Assembly (NCBI GenBank): GCA_905182465.1
Contig: CAJJBI010000005.1
Location: forward strand, 227,917-291,916
Reading direction: 5' to 3'
From: Opitutaceae bacterium BACL24 MAG-120322-bin51
Lineage (GTDB): Bacteria; Verrucomicrobiota; Verrucomicrobiia; Opitutales; Coraliomargaritaceae
DNA length: 64,000 nucleotides
Position numbers and translations under genes: made by a program. Positions 50,255 through 60,289 of the stretch are shown here, piece by piece. A model generated the notes under the pieces. The model had not been told where the DNA came from and made no database searches. It was given only the letters and a program-made list of their open reading frames with translations. The stretch's first letter is position 1. Each line of letters starts with the position of its first letter.

Positions 50255-50376
50255 AGTGTGTCCATTGTGATGCTGCGATCGGCTTTGTCGAATATGTTTC
50301 GTAGGGCCGTCCCATGCAGTTTGTTGGCGACGACACCCATCGGATGGTCGTAACGAATTAGCTCTGTTGGTTCCAT
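50251..50376 (-). CDS. 41-residue ORF coupled to hisA and the AI-2E gene
   Basis: ATG at 50374-50376 lies inside the end of the HisA gene (19-base overlap) and its TGA at 50251-50253 overlaps the ATG of the AI-2E transporter. The product reads MEPTELIRYDHPMGVVANK, then LHGTALRNIFDKADRSIT. No recognised family. The tight junctions on both sides are how a translated gene in an operon looks, but the ORF is short and could be the remnant of a longer protein. Confidence 0.4.
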   Translation of the reverse strand: MEPTELIRYDHPMGVVANKLHGTALRNIFDKADRSITMDTL

Positions 50377-51125
50377 GTCACACAATCGGAATATTGAATC
50401 TGCATGCCACCAAACAGATCGAGCGCACTCCCAATGGTGAGGTCGACTTTACCGCCGCTGAGTCGATCCACTGTGGCGAGATCTTCAAAGGAGCGAGCAC
50501 CGCCCGCATAAGTGACTGGGATCGGACAATGGCTACCGAGAAATTCCACGAGCCGCTCGTCGACGCCTTCACATTTGCCTTCCACATCGGCGGCATGCAC
50601 TAAAAACTCGGAGCAGTAGTTAGCGAGCTCCACAATGGTAGCGGTATCCACATACAGATCGGTCGGATCCTGCCAGCGATTCATCGCAACCACCCACCCA
50701 TCTGCCTCCCCACGGCAACTCAGGTCAATGACGAGGCGCTCTTTACCGACCTCTGCCACAAGTTGATCCAATCTCTCGGGTAGAAAAGCTCCGTTTGAGT
50801 CAAATAAGCACGACGTCACAATGACGTGGCTCGCACCCGCGCTCAACCACTCTGCGGCATTTTCAGGATTGATGCCACCTCCCACTTGTAAACCACCCGG
50901 ATAAGCGGCCAAAGCTTGGCGAGCCGCAAGGTCGTTGCCCGCACCGAGCTTGATCACATGCCCGCCCTGTAAATTATCTTTTTGGTAGATCGCCGCGTAA
51001 TGGCCTGCAGGTCGGTCACTCTCAAAATTGGTCTCCAGACCTTGTCCGTCCTTGCTTAGGCTGCCGCCCACAATCTGTTTCACGCGGCCATTGTGCAGGT
51101 CGATGCAGGGACGAAATTTTGTCAT
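50358..51125 (-). CDS. hisA: Eukaryote-type HisA isomerase
   Basis: About 255 residues from the ATG at 51125 (open to 51137). MTKFRPCIDLHNGRVKQIVGG, GHVIKLGAGNDLAARQAL, VGGGINPENAAEWLSAGASH and LVIDLSCRGE match the HIS6 form of phosphoribosylformimino-5-aminoimidazole carboxamide ribotide isomerase known from yeast and plants, rather than the common bacterial HisA. It catalyses the fourth step of histidine synthesis. No other his gene is adjacent; it heads a set with the 41-aa ORF and the AI-2E permease. Confidence 0.85.
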   Translation of the reverse strand: MTKFRPCIDLHNGRVKQIVGGSLSKDGQGLETNFESDRPAGHYAAIYQKDNLQGGHVIKLGAGNDLAARQALAAYPGGLQVGGGINPENAAEWLSAGASHVIVTSCLFDSNGAFLPERLDQLVAEVGKERLVIDLSCRGEADGWVVAMNRWQDPTDLYVDTATIVELANYCSEFLVHAADVEGKCEGVDERLVEFLGSHCPIPVTYAGGARSFEDLATVDRLSGGKVDLTIGSALDLFGGMQIQYSDCVTWNQQS

Positions 51126-51289
51126 GATTGCAGACAAACGGAATGCGTTTCCCCTGAAAAGCCTAAAGAAGTGTCACGAAAACGTAAAACAGCACAGCCT
51201 CGTGATGGGAAATTATAAAAAGCTTGAAGATAGGACGTGATAAAATAGTATAATTGTTAAATTAGCATCACCCACAACACCATTTCATT

Positions 51290-52259
51290 ATGAAGACTCT
51301 GCGAATCCCGTTTACTCTATTTTGCCTATTAGCAATCAGTGCACTCTCCTCGCACGCAGCTGAATTGGCCACCGCAAAGGTGCTCAGCGTTAGTGGCACC
51401 GTCATCAAAACCGAAGGAGGAGGAGGATCATTTAAAGTAGGGGGTCGTGAAAGTCCACTCAAAGCCGGCGACATCTTAAGAGAGGGCGACAGGATCCATT
51501 CTACTGAAGGCAGTAAAGTGTTCCTCGTTTTCTCAAATGGTTCCGAAATTACCCTCTTTCAGAATAGTAGCTTAAGTATAGTTGACCTCGAGCAAGAACC
51601 TTACACTAGCAAGCGTGTTTATAATGAACTAGAGGCCGACCCCAGCAAGTCTCAGACGCTTTTAGAATTAGACTATGGTCAGCTGGATGGACACGTAAAA
51701 AAGCTATCCAATACATCCTCTTTCAATATAGAGACACCACTCGGAACTGCGGCAATACGTGGCACTCGATTCAGTATTAGTTTACTTTTTACCGGAAACA
51801 AATTAATACTGTCAGTCAGTAACTTTGACGGCTTGGTCGACATACTTACAAAGTCATCATCGAAAGTAGTCACGGGCAAAAAAGGCTTCGGAAGGCGGCA
51901 ATAAAGGCGGCGGTAAAGGCGGCAATAAAGGCGGCGGTAAAGGCGGCAATAACGGCGGCGGTGCAGCGAAATCATTAGCTCAAGGACTGATAAATGAATT
52001 TGCTAGCGATGCGGATGGCACGAGCACACCCATACCTGCAGGTGGAAACTGCAATGTTAGCGCAAGTGCAGGAAATCCAGTGTTAAACGCAATAATTAGT
52101 GGGCTTGCGGCCGTCCCAGGACTCAACGTTTCGTTATCTGCGAATGGTACACTCACGGTCGAAATTGATTTGGGCGGGTCTATTCCCTCTCCTGAAATCA
52201 CTCCAGACCCAGTTACTGACCCAGGGATCATAGTAGTGAGCCCTGCAGTGGGAGATTAG
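51290..52259 (+). CDS. Secreted FecR-domain protein with Gly/Asn/Lys repeats, one frameshift
   Basis: A signal peptide (IPFTLFCLLAISALSSHAAE) precedes a FecR-like domain with VGGRESPLKAGDILREGDRI, SKVFLVFSNGSEITLFQNSS and ETPLGTAAIRGTRFSI. At 51890 one extra G takes the first frame to a stop at 51904. The other frame carries on through GGNKGGGK repeats, a low-complexity Ala/Gly/Pro tail and a stop at 52259. Restored length is about 323 residues. FecR domains of this exported kind are common in Verrucomicrobia and are not the iron sensor. Function unknown. Confidence 0.65.
51894..51962 (+). repeat. 24-bp tandem repeats encoding GGNKGGGK
   Basis: Just under three copies of GGCGGCAATAAAGGCGGCGG plus TAAA, encoding Gly-Gly-Asn-Lys-Gly-Gly-Gly-Lys, in the FecR-domain gene. 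Copies are identical apart from the last (AAC for AAA). Probably a flexible basic linker and a site of slippage. Confidence 0.85.
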
Positions 52260-52309
52260 GTAAACTAATTTGGCATTATTAGACTTTTAGCGATTATTCG
52301 TCATTTCAA

Positions 52310-52359
52310 AAGCCTCGGCTCCGCGACTCGAAAGAGTTCGCCGAAGTCCGGGGCTTTTT
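52310..52359 (+). terminator. Rho-independent terminator of the FecR-domain gene
   Basis: AAGCCTCGGCTCCG and the matching CGCCGAAGTCCGGGGCTT form an imperfect stem around a GAAA tetraloop-like turn, followed by a T run, 51 bases after the restored stop at 52259. This supports that stop and not the early one at 51904. Confidence 0.7.
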
Positions 52360-52373
52360 CTTAGACTCAAGCC

Positions 52374-53246
52374 ATGCATTACCTCGCTATTGTCTCAATT
52401 GTATGGGCACTTTCCTTTGGCCTCATCGGTCAGGCACTTAGTGAGGTCGACCCATTTTTTGCAGCGACTATGCGACTCGGCATCGCGGGCTTAGTCTTCA
52501 TCCCCTTTCTACGATGGTCGAAGATCCCGCACGGCAGTCATTTCAAACTGGTCGGTTGTGGCGCGGTGCAGTTCGGCGTCATGTATGTCTGCTACATGAA
52601 GGCTTTCCAAATCGCCCCAGGGCAATCACACCTTGTCGCCCTTTTTTCCATACTCACACCGCTCTATGTAGTGCTGATAAACGACCTGCGTAAACGAGAG
52701 TTTCACCCGAAATATCTCTATGCCGCACTCCTCGCCATTGCGGGTGCCGCCACCATTAAGGCTAGAACCGGCTCAATGGATTCGCTTTGGATCACCTTTG
52801 GGCTGATGCAGATCGCCGGCCTCGCCTTTGGTTTTGGTCAGGTCTATTACCGCGATTGGAAGCGCAAGCACACAGAGGTCAAAGACCACCAGATCTTTGC
52901 CTTACTCTATGCGGGTGGCTTCGGCGTCGCGGCCATCGCGTGTGCCTTCTTCACTAATTGGGAGCGCACACAGCTCGACGCGAAGCAGCTCCAGGTGCTC
53001 ACCTACCTCGGCATCGTCGCCTCTGGCCTAGGCTTTTTCCTCTGGAATAAAGGAGCAGCAATCTGCCGTGCGGGCACATTGGCTGCGTTTAATAATGCAG
53101 TCGTCCCACTCGCGATGGCTTGCTCCCTCTTTATCTTTGGCGAAGGGTCAGAGCTTGAAGGCGGGGCGATCCTCCGGCTGATCATAGGTAGCGCTTTAAT
53201 AATTGCTGCCGTTGCCTTGGCGGAGAAAACTGCCAAAAGCAGCTAG
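52374..53246 (+). CDS. EamA/DMT-superfamily transporter
   Basis: 290 residues, about ten helices in two EamA repeats (SIVWALSFGLIGQALSEV at the start; LGIVASGLGFFLWNKGAAICRAG in the second half). It is closest in look to the RhaT/YdcZ-like permeases of the superfamily. Substrate unknown. It begins 15 bases after a terminator, so it has its own promoter. Confidence 0.8.
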   Translation: MHYLAIVSIVWALSFGLIGQALSEVDPFFAATMRLGIAGLVFIPFLRWSKIPHGSHFKLVGCGAVQFGVMYVCYMKAFQIAPGQSHLVALFSILTPLYVVLINDLRKREFHPKYLYAALLAIAGAATIKARTGSMDSLWITFGLMQIAGLAFGFGQVYYRDWKRKHTEVKDHQIFALLYAGGFGVAAIACAFFTNWERTQLDAKQLQVLTYLGIVASGLGFFLWNKGAAICRAGTLAAFNNAVVPLAMACSLFIFGEGSELEGGAILRLIIGSALIIAAVALAEKTAKSS

Positions 53247-53320
53247 GCCACGCTTTACAAGTTAGGGTGAGGTGCCTTTATTGCAGCTTTATTTCAACAA
53301 TCCAATCAACACATACCATT

Positions 53321-53791
53321 ATGGCACTCGCAACAGGCACCCAAGCACCCGATTTCACACTAAAGACTAAAAACGCAGACGGCCTCGCCGATGTGACGCT
53401 GAGTGAAAATTTCGGCAAGAAGAAGACGGTCCTCCTATTTTTTCCACTCGCATTTACTAGTGTCTGCATGAAGGAAATGTGCGATGTCAGCGACAGCATC
53501 TCCGCCTACAATGACTTGAATGCAGCCATTTACGGCATCTCGGTTGATAGCCCCTTCGCTCAAGAAGAAATGGCTAAAGTTGATGGCCTCAAATTTCCGC
53601 TCCTGAGTGATTTCAATAAAGACGTCTCTGAGTCTTACGATGTGCTCTATGCCGACCTACTAGGCTTCAAGGGCGTCTCTAAACGCTCTGCCTTTGTCAT
53701 CGATGAAAATGGAATAGTCACCTACAGCGAGTCATCCGACGACCCACACGATCTGCCAAACTTCGACGCAATCAAAGCTGCGCTCGCATAA
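53321..53791 (+). CDS. Peroxiredoxin (AhpC/TSA family)
   Basis: 156 residues. The thioredoxin-fold peroxidase motif is LLFFPLAFTSVCMKEMCDV, with the peroxidatic Cys49 in the T-x2-C pattern and a second Cys54 five residues later. The lysine-free N-terminus begins MALATGTQAPDFTLKTKNAD. It reduces peroxides and alkyl hydroperoxides in the cytosol. The frame opens at 53267, but ATG 53321 gives the family start. A terminator follows. Confidence 0.87.
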   Translation: MALATGTQAPDFTLKTKNADGLADVTLSENFGKKKTVLLFFPLAFTSVCMKEMCDVSDSISAYNDLNAAIYGISVDSPFAQEEMAKVDGLKFPLLSDFNKDVSESYDVLYADLLGFKGVSKRSAFVIDENGIVTYSESSDDPHDLPNFDAIKAALA

Positions 53792-53820
53792 GGCGGACGG
53801 TAGCAAAGTTTTTAAGCGAA

Positions 53821-53853
53821 ATGCCCCCAATTCCATGAATCGGGGGCATTTTT
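53821..53853 (+). terminator. Rho-independent terminator of the peroxiredoxin gene
   Basis: ATGCCCCC and GGGGGCAT arms with a 17-base loop, followed by a T run, 30 bases after the stop at 53791. Confidence 0.85.
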
Positions 53854-53930
53854 GTATGGGCTACTAAAAAGTTGCTCGACTACCTGCTTGAGCCAATAAC
53901 GAGTGAGGTCAATGGCTGGATGAGAACTTT

Positions 53931-56715
53931 CTACACACTGATTAAATCTCTCTGCGCAGGCGCAAATTTTGTCAGGTTAATCCCAGCCACGGCTGACTTA
54001 TATTCATCCATAGTAGGCACACGCCCGAGGACGGCTGAGAGAACAACCACAGGAGTCGAAGCAAGTAAAGACTCCCCTTTCTTGCGATCAGAATCTTCGA
54101 CGACCCTGCCTTTGAAAAGGCGCGTCGAAGTAGCCATCACGGTATCCCCTCTGGCGGCTTTCTCCTGGTTACCCATGCACAGATTACAACCAGGGCGCTC
54201 TAAATACATCATGTTTTTGTATTCGGTGCGCGCTGCCCCTTTTGGTGCGTCATCGTCGAATTCGAAATCAGAATACTTTTGGAGCAAGTCCCAATCACCT
54301 TCGGCCTTGAGTTCATCAATAATATTGTAGGTGGGCGCTGCCACCACGAGCGGTGCTTGAAATTCGACCTTACCCTCTTGTGCTTCAAGATTCTTAAGCA
54401 TTTGAGATACGATTTTCAAATCGCCCTTGTGAACCATGCAAGAACCGACGAAGCCAAGATCGACTACCTTCTCCCCTTGGTAATAAGAGAGCTCACGAAT
54501 AATGTCATGCGTGTAGCGCTTTGAGACGTCCTCGTTGTTTACATCTGGATCCGCGATCATAGGCTCATTGATCTGATCTAGGTCGACGACGAACTGAGCG
54601 GAATACTTCGCATTTGCGTCCGGCATGAGTGCTGGCTTCGCGCCCGAGCGAATGTCTGTAATGCGCTGATTGGCCTGATCGACGAGGCCTTGGAGCACCT
54701 GACTCTCGTTATCCATACCCTTATCGATCATAATTTGGATGCGCCCTTTCGCGACTTCCAGCGAGCCTATCAAAGTCTCGTCCTCAGTGATACAGATAGC
54801 TGCCTTGGCCTTCATCTCAGCAGTCCAGTCAGTAAAGGTAAAAGCCTGGTCGGCAGGTAGAGTGCCAATATGCACCTCGATGATGCGCCCTTGGAAAACG
54901 TTTTCTCCAAACTGCTTGAGCATCTGAATCTGCGTAGCGTGCACCACATCGCGGAAGTCCATGTGATCCTTAAGGTCGCCCTTGAAAGTCACTTTGACCG
55001 ATTCAGGGAATCGGCATCGACGCCTCACCGGTAGCCAGTGCGAGTGCAACTGTTCCTGAATCTGCGCCGAAAGCGACGCCCTTGGACATGCGGGTGTGTG
55101 AGTCACCACCAATGATAATAGACCATTCATCAACGACTAAATCGTTAAGCACTTTATGGATCACGTCGGTCAAAGGTGGATAAGCTTCCTTCGGATCACG
55201 CCCAGTAATTAAACCAAACTTATGCATGAAATTCATTAGCCTAGGAATATTAGCCTGCGCTCTTTTATCCCAAACCGAGGCCGTGTGACAACCAGACTGA
55301 TACGCGGCATCCACAATCGGCGAGATGACAGTCGCCGCCATGGACTCTAATTCTTGAGAGGTCATCAGGCCCGTCGTATCCTGCGACCCGACAATGTTCA
55401 CGTTGACCCGCACATCCGAACCAGCGTAGAGCGTCACGCCTTCAGTTGAACCGACGACGTTCTTATTAAAGATTTTTTCGACCGCCGTGAGGCCTTGCCC
55501 TGCATGGCTTACCTCCTTTGCGGGCGCAAAAACTTGCACCACTTCCACGCCGAGTGTTTTGGCGGCGAAGGTCTGCAGTTTTTTACCAAACACAATCGCA
55601 TATGAACCACCCGCTTTCATAAACTCTACTTTCTGAGGTGTCAAAGAGGCCGCTATGTCGACGAGCTCTTGGTCTCCGCTGTAGAGCTTCTCGGTCTTTG
55701 TATTGATCGTCAATACGGTGCCTGTCGCGACAGAATAGACCTCTTCCAAAATAGGGTCTCCGCTGTCGTTCAAGACTGGTAGGCCATCGGCATCCAGTTG
55801 CTTGCGCCAGTTCTTAAGGTCGATTCCGATGCCTCCAGTCACGTCGACCGTCGTCAGAAAAATCGGGGAAATGCCATTAGTACCCGCGACGATAGGGGCG
55901 ATATTAACAAAAGGGATGTATGGGCTAGCCGGTCTGCCCGTCCACAGGGCGACATTATTCACACCCGACATCCTAGAAGAACCCACGCCCATCGTGCCCT
56001 TCTCCGCAATAAGCATCACGCGCTTATCGGGGTGCTGCTTTTGCAAGGCTTGAATCTCGGTTTGCGCCTCTTCCGAAATCAAGCACTTTCCATGTAGCTC
56101 ACGGTCGGAGCGTGAGTGCGCTTGATTACCAGGGGAAAGCAGATCCGTTGAAATATCACCCTCGCCTGCAATATAAGTGACGACTTCAATCGTTTCCTCG
56201 ATGTCGGGGATCTTGGTAAAGAACTCCGCGCTCGCATAGCTCTCGAGAATACCCTTAGCAATCGCGCTACCTGAATCGTAAGCAAGCTTGAGCCTCTCCA
56301 TATCAGCCTCATACAAGAACACTTGAGTTTTGAGGGCTTCAGCCGCTTGGCCAGCAATTACATCATCATCGCCGAGCGCTAAGTCTAGAAGCACGACGAT
56401 CGATGTGCCCCCTTTCATATGCAGAAGTAACTCAAAGGCAAAATCTGGCGATATTTCATCGACTGTCGATTCGCCAAGGATGATCGCCTTTAAAAAGTGC
56501 GCTTTTACACCTGCAGCGCTAGTCGTGCCCGGCAAGACATTGTAGATGAAAAAATTCAGAGATGCTTTTCGATGCTCGTTATCGAGATCCTTGATCTGGT
56601 CGATAATCACACCGAGTAACTCACCATCGTCGATCGGCTTCGGGCTCAAGCCCTGCCCCTTACGTTCTTCGATCTCTTTGATGTATGCTTGGTATAAATT
56701 CAAATCTTCAGCCAT
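53931..56715 (-). CDS. acnB: Aconitate hydratase B, one frameshift
   Basis: Two frames make one protein of about 927 residues. The first (55003-56715) has the AcnB HEAT-like start MAEDLNLYQAYIKEIEER and the cluster ligand in AAYQSGCHTASVW, and reads to TGEASMPIP. Near 55003-55007 one extra base shifts the frame, and the second continues ESVKVTFKGDLKDHMDFRDV and LERPGCNLCMGNQEKAARG, which carries the other two 4Fe-4S cysteines. It interconverts citrate and isocitrate in the TCA cycle. The break in a core gene is most likely a sequence error. Confidence 0.93.
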
Positions 56716-56882
56716 ACCACAAGGGTCTGGTGAAGCCCGGGTATTTCAAGCAGAATTTGAGAATTATTGCACACTGCTGTATTTGAATGATTGATTCTTT
56801 ATCACTGGCGGTTAGTATTAAAGTTTAGTTCTTCAACTATGCTTACTGCCAACTCCCTCCCACTTTTTCTACCGCGCTCTCT

Positions 56883-57389
56883 ATGAGTGATCCAGCACAG
56901 CCCACATTTCTCGTTAGCGCTTACTCCGATCCCGTAGTAGTTCAGGTTAACGGCAAAGCCAACTATCTTAACTGTAACGCCTTCCGTGAATTTATCGAAA
57001 AAGTCATCGCCGGGGGTAGCCGCAAGCTATTCATCGATTTTGAAGACTGCAAAGGGATGGATAGCACCTTTCTAGGTATTCTTGCTGGCACCGCGATTCA
57101 ACTACGCAAGTTCGCCCCTGCAGGTGAGCTGATCGTCGGAAACCTTAGTGAGCGTAACTACGAACTGATCTGCAATCTTGGTCTGCAAAACTTGCTCACC
57201 ATCTCTAAAGATCAAGCAGCCGCCAGCAAGACCTTCGACGCACTTAAAAATCAAGAAGTGTCTGACGCGAAGAATATACTCAAAGCTCACGAGAACTTGA
57301 CCGCCGCCGACCAAGAAAACGTGGGTAAATTTCAAGACGTCATTGCCTTCCTACGCAATCAAGTCGAGAAGCAGGAGAAGCACGTTTAA
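56883..57389 (+). CDS. STAS-domain anti-sigma-factor-antagonist-like protein
   Basis: 168 residues. A STAS fold (about 15-105): VVVQVNGKANYLNCNAFREF, LFIDFEDCKGMDSTFLGILAG with the phosphorylatable S61, and SERNYELICNLGLQNLLT. A helical tail of about 60 residues follows. It is likely to be a partner-switching regulator that releases an anti-sigma or kinase; no serine kinase or phosphatase lies nearby. Divergent from acnB, convergent with glgP. Confidence 0.75.
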   Translation: MSDPAQPTFLVSAYSDPVVVQVNGKANYLNCNAFREFIEKVIAGGSRKLFIDFEDCKGMDSTFLGILAGTAIQLRKFAPAGELIVGNLSERNYELICNLGLQNLLTISKDQAAASKTFDALKNQEVSDAKNILKAHENLTAADQENVGKFQDVIAFLRNQVEKQEKHV

Positions 57390-57456
57390 TCGAGGGTCTC
57401 GCTCCTGCGTGACCGCCTCGGCTCTGGATGCGGATGTGCAGGGTGCGTCCCTGGAT

Positions 57457-59988
57457 TTACCTACCTATCTTAACTGGCTTGAGCTTCCAAATATGCTTGG
57501 CGTATTCACTGATAGTACGGTCTGAAGAGAACTTGCCCACGCGGGCGGTGTTCATGATGGCCATCTTCGCCCAGCGCTTTTTATCGCTGAAGGCTTTATC
57601 CACAGCTTCCTGTGCACGCACGTAGTCGGCATAGTCGGCGAGGCAGAGATAGGGGTCGCCCCCCTCGAGCCAGCTGCTACAGAGCGGTGCAAAGGCATCC
57701 TGCTCGCCAGATGCGAAATAGTCCGAACGTAACCAATCGATGACTGCTTTGAGCTCCCAGTTACTATTATAATAGTCGTAGGGGTTGTAGCCCTTCTCAC
57801 GGATGGCGTCGACTTGCTCGACGGTGTTGCCGAAGATGAAGATATTGTCTTCGCCGACTTCTTCCCCGATCTCCACGTTCGCGCCATCGAGCGTGCCGAT
57901 AGTGAGCGCACCGTTAAGGGCGAGCTTCATGTTGCCCGTGCCCGAAGCTTCCTTACCAGCGGTCGAAATTTGCTCGGAGAGGTCGGCTGCGGGAATCATC
58001 TTCTCCGCCATCGTGATGCGGTAGTTCTGCGGGAAGACGATCTTGATCTTACCGTTGATGCGGGGATCATTATTTACCTTCTCACCGACTTTGTTGATTG
58101 CACGGATAATGTTTTTAGCGAGTGCGTAGCCCGGAGCTGCCTTGGCGCCAAAGATAAAAACACGAGGATTCATCTCGTAGTCTGGATCGTTGAGCAGTCG
58201 GCGATAGAGTGTCAGGATATGCAGCAGATTGAGATGCTGGCGCTTGTACTCATGTAGACGCTTAATTTGCACATCGAAGAGCGCATCAGGGCTGATCACG
58301 GTGCCAGAATCTTCTAGCACGAAATCAGCAAACGCTTGCTTGTTCGCAAATTTGATGTCCATGAAACGCTTTTGGAATTTGGCATCGTCGGCAAACTTGG
58401 CTATAGCCTGAAGCTTATCGAGATCCTTCGGCCAATCCTCGCCAACCTTCTCTGTGACCAATTCGCTAAGGCCAGGATTACAAGCGAGCAACCAACGACG
58501 TGGCGTGATACCGTTTGTCATGTTGATCAACTTGTTTGGATACAACTCGTGGAAGGTTGAGAAGAGATTCTTCTTCAATAAATCGGTGTGTAGTGCGGCG
58601 ACTCCATTGACCTTGGTCGAACCAACTACTGAAAGGTAGGCCATGCGCACCATTTTCGGATGGCCTTCTTCGATGATAGAGAGCTCTGACTTCTTGGCGT
58701 CGTCGCCAGGCCACTTAGCCTCGACCTCGTCTTGGAGGAAGCGTGCGTTGATCTCGTAGATAATCTCAAGATGGCGGGGCAGCACTTTCTCAAAGAGAGG
58801 TACGCTCCACTTCTCAAGAGCTTCGGGAAGAAGTGTGTGATTCGTATAGTTACAAACACCGCGGGTGATCGCCCAAGCAGCATCCCACTCGTGGCCATAA
58901 TCGTCGATCAGCAGGCGCATGAGCTCAGGTATGGCGATCGCAGGGTGCGTATCATTGAGCTGCAACGCATTGTAGTCGGCAAACTCTGACCATTCGCTAT
59001 GGTTGGCATGGAAGCGGCGGATGATGTCCTTAAGCGAGCAAGTAACGAAGAAGTATTGCTGAATGAGACGAAGCTCCTTACCGTTTTCGGTAGAGTCATT
59101 CGGGTAAAGCACTTTAGAGATGGTCTCACCCATCGCCTTTTCACGAACAGCTTCGACGTAGCCACCATCGTTGAAAATATCGAGGTCAAACTCGTGCGTG
59201 GACTTCGAGTCCCAAAGCCGCAGGAAGTTGACCGTCTCGCCACCATAGCCAACGATACCGATATCGTAAGGCACGCCTTCGATCGTTTTGTAGTCGACCC
59301 ACTTAGGCTTGAAGACGCCCTTGCTATCCATCTGATGCTCGACGCGCCCAAAGAGCTGTACTTTTTGTGCAAATTTCGGGCGCATCACTTCCCAGGGACA
59401 GCCTTTTTCCATCCACACATCGGGGTGTTCGATTTGGTGCCCGTCTTTAAACTCTTGGCGAAAGAGGCCATACTCATAGTGAATACCATAGCCGATCGCA
59501 GGCAGATCTAGCGTGGCTAAGGAATCAAGGAAACAGGCAGCCAGTCGACCTAAGCCACCATTGCCGAGTCCCATGTCCGCCTCTTCGTCGGCGATTTGCG
59601 TAAAGTCTTGCCCAAGCTCGGTCAGTGCGTCGCGTGTTTGCTCGAAGAGGCCGGCGTTGTGCAAATTATTTACAAGCAGACGACCCATCAAATACTCTAG
59701 GCTCAAGTAGTAGGCGCGGCGCACCTTCTTCTTATTGTGCACTGATTGCGTCTTCATGAAGCGATCCAACAAGCGGTCGCGCACTGCGGAACAGGTAGCC
59801 GTCCACCACTCGTCATTGGTCGCACTCTCTGGATGCCGAGCAAGTGTGTAACGTAAGTGGTTTAGAATCGAGGTCTTCATCGAATCTTTGCTGTTATCCA
59901 CCTCAAAACGGAAAGCTTTGGCTCCAGCTTTTGCAGTAGCGGCTTTCGTTGTGGCAGATTTTTTTGGCTTTCTAGCAGTTGTTGTCAT
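57457..59988 (-). CDS. glgP: Glycogen/starch phosphorylase
   Basis: 843 residues. GlgP releases glucose-1-phosphate from alpha-glucan with PLP. The Lys that holds PLP is in [55 protein letters not shown] and [16 protein letters not shown] are family marks. The N-terminus has an Ala/Lys-rich extension of about 25 residues ([18 protein letters not shown]). Together with GlgM and GlgE it covers synthesis and breakdown of glycogen-like glucan. Confidence 0.96.
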   Translation of the reverse strand: MTTTARKPKKSATTKAATAKAGAKAFRFEVDNSKDSMKTSILNHLRYTLARHPESATNDEWWTATCSAVRDRLLDRFMKTQSVHNKKKVRRAYYLSLEYLMGRLLVNNLHNAGLFEQTRDALTELGQDFTQIADEEADMGLGNGGLGRLAACFLDSLATLDLPAIGYGIHYEYGLFRQEFKDGHQIEHPDVWMEKGCPWEVMRPKFAQKVQLFGRVEHQMDSKGVFKPKWVDYKTIEGVPYDIGIVGYGGETVNFLRLWDSKSTHEFDLDIFNDGGYVEAVREKAMGETISKVLYPNDSTENGKELRLIQQYFFVTCSLKDIIRRFHANHSEWSEFADYNALQLNDTHPAIAIPELMRLLIDDYGHEWDAAWAITRGVCNYTNHTLLPEALEKWSVPLFEKVLPRHLEIIYEINARFLQDEVEAKWPGDDAKKSELSIIEEGHPKMVRMAYLSVVGSTKVNGVAALHTDLLKKNLFSTFHELYPNKLINMTNGITPRRWLLACNPGLSELVTEKVGEDWPKDLDKLQAIAKFADDAKFQKRFMDIKFANKQAFADFVLEDSGTVISPDALFDVQIKRLHEYKRQHLNLLHILTLYRRLLNDPDYEMNPRVFIFGAKAAPGYALAKNIIRAINKVGEKVNNDPRINGKIKIVFPQNYRITMAEKMIPAADLSEQISTAGKEASGTGNMKLALNGALTIGTLDGANVEIGEEVGEDNIFIFGNTVEQVDAIREKGYNPYDYYNSNWELKAVIDWLRSDYFASGEQDAFAPLCSSWLEGGDPYLCLADYADYVRAQEAVDKAFSDKKRWAKMAIMNTARVGKFSSDRTISEYAKHIWKLKPVKIGR

Positions 59989-60289
59989 GTGGCTGTGTTA
60001 ATTTAAAAATATGTCTCCTTGGTCATGCGGCAGCAAAGAACACGCATTGCATAGGCTTTTACTAATAATATGGAAGTAGAAAACAAAAAAGCTACGTTTC
60101 CGGTAAAATGATATCTTTCTTTTCGGAAAGAATTTCCACCGATGCTAAATTCGACAGTTTAATAAGGGTCTCCTGATTAATACTCTTCGCGATTGCTTAT
60201 TGGCCATATGATATCGAGATACTTAGCGCCAGAGCTTACTCAGACCAGCCAACCTCATTTGCAGTCGCAAGCAAGAGAGGCAAGCCGGG
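59989..60289. other. Intergenic region upstream of glgP
   Basis: About 300 bases. It should hold the glgP promoter (glgP is read leftwards). I see no ORF, RNA or convincing terminator. Confidence 0.3.

Noticed and set aside
51894..51962. CRISPR or regulatory direct repeats
   Set aside because: Perfect 24-bp units with no spacers, in frame with a Gly/Asn/Lys linker of the FecR-domain protein.
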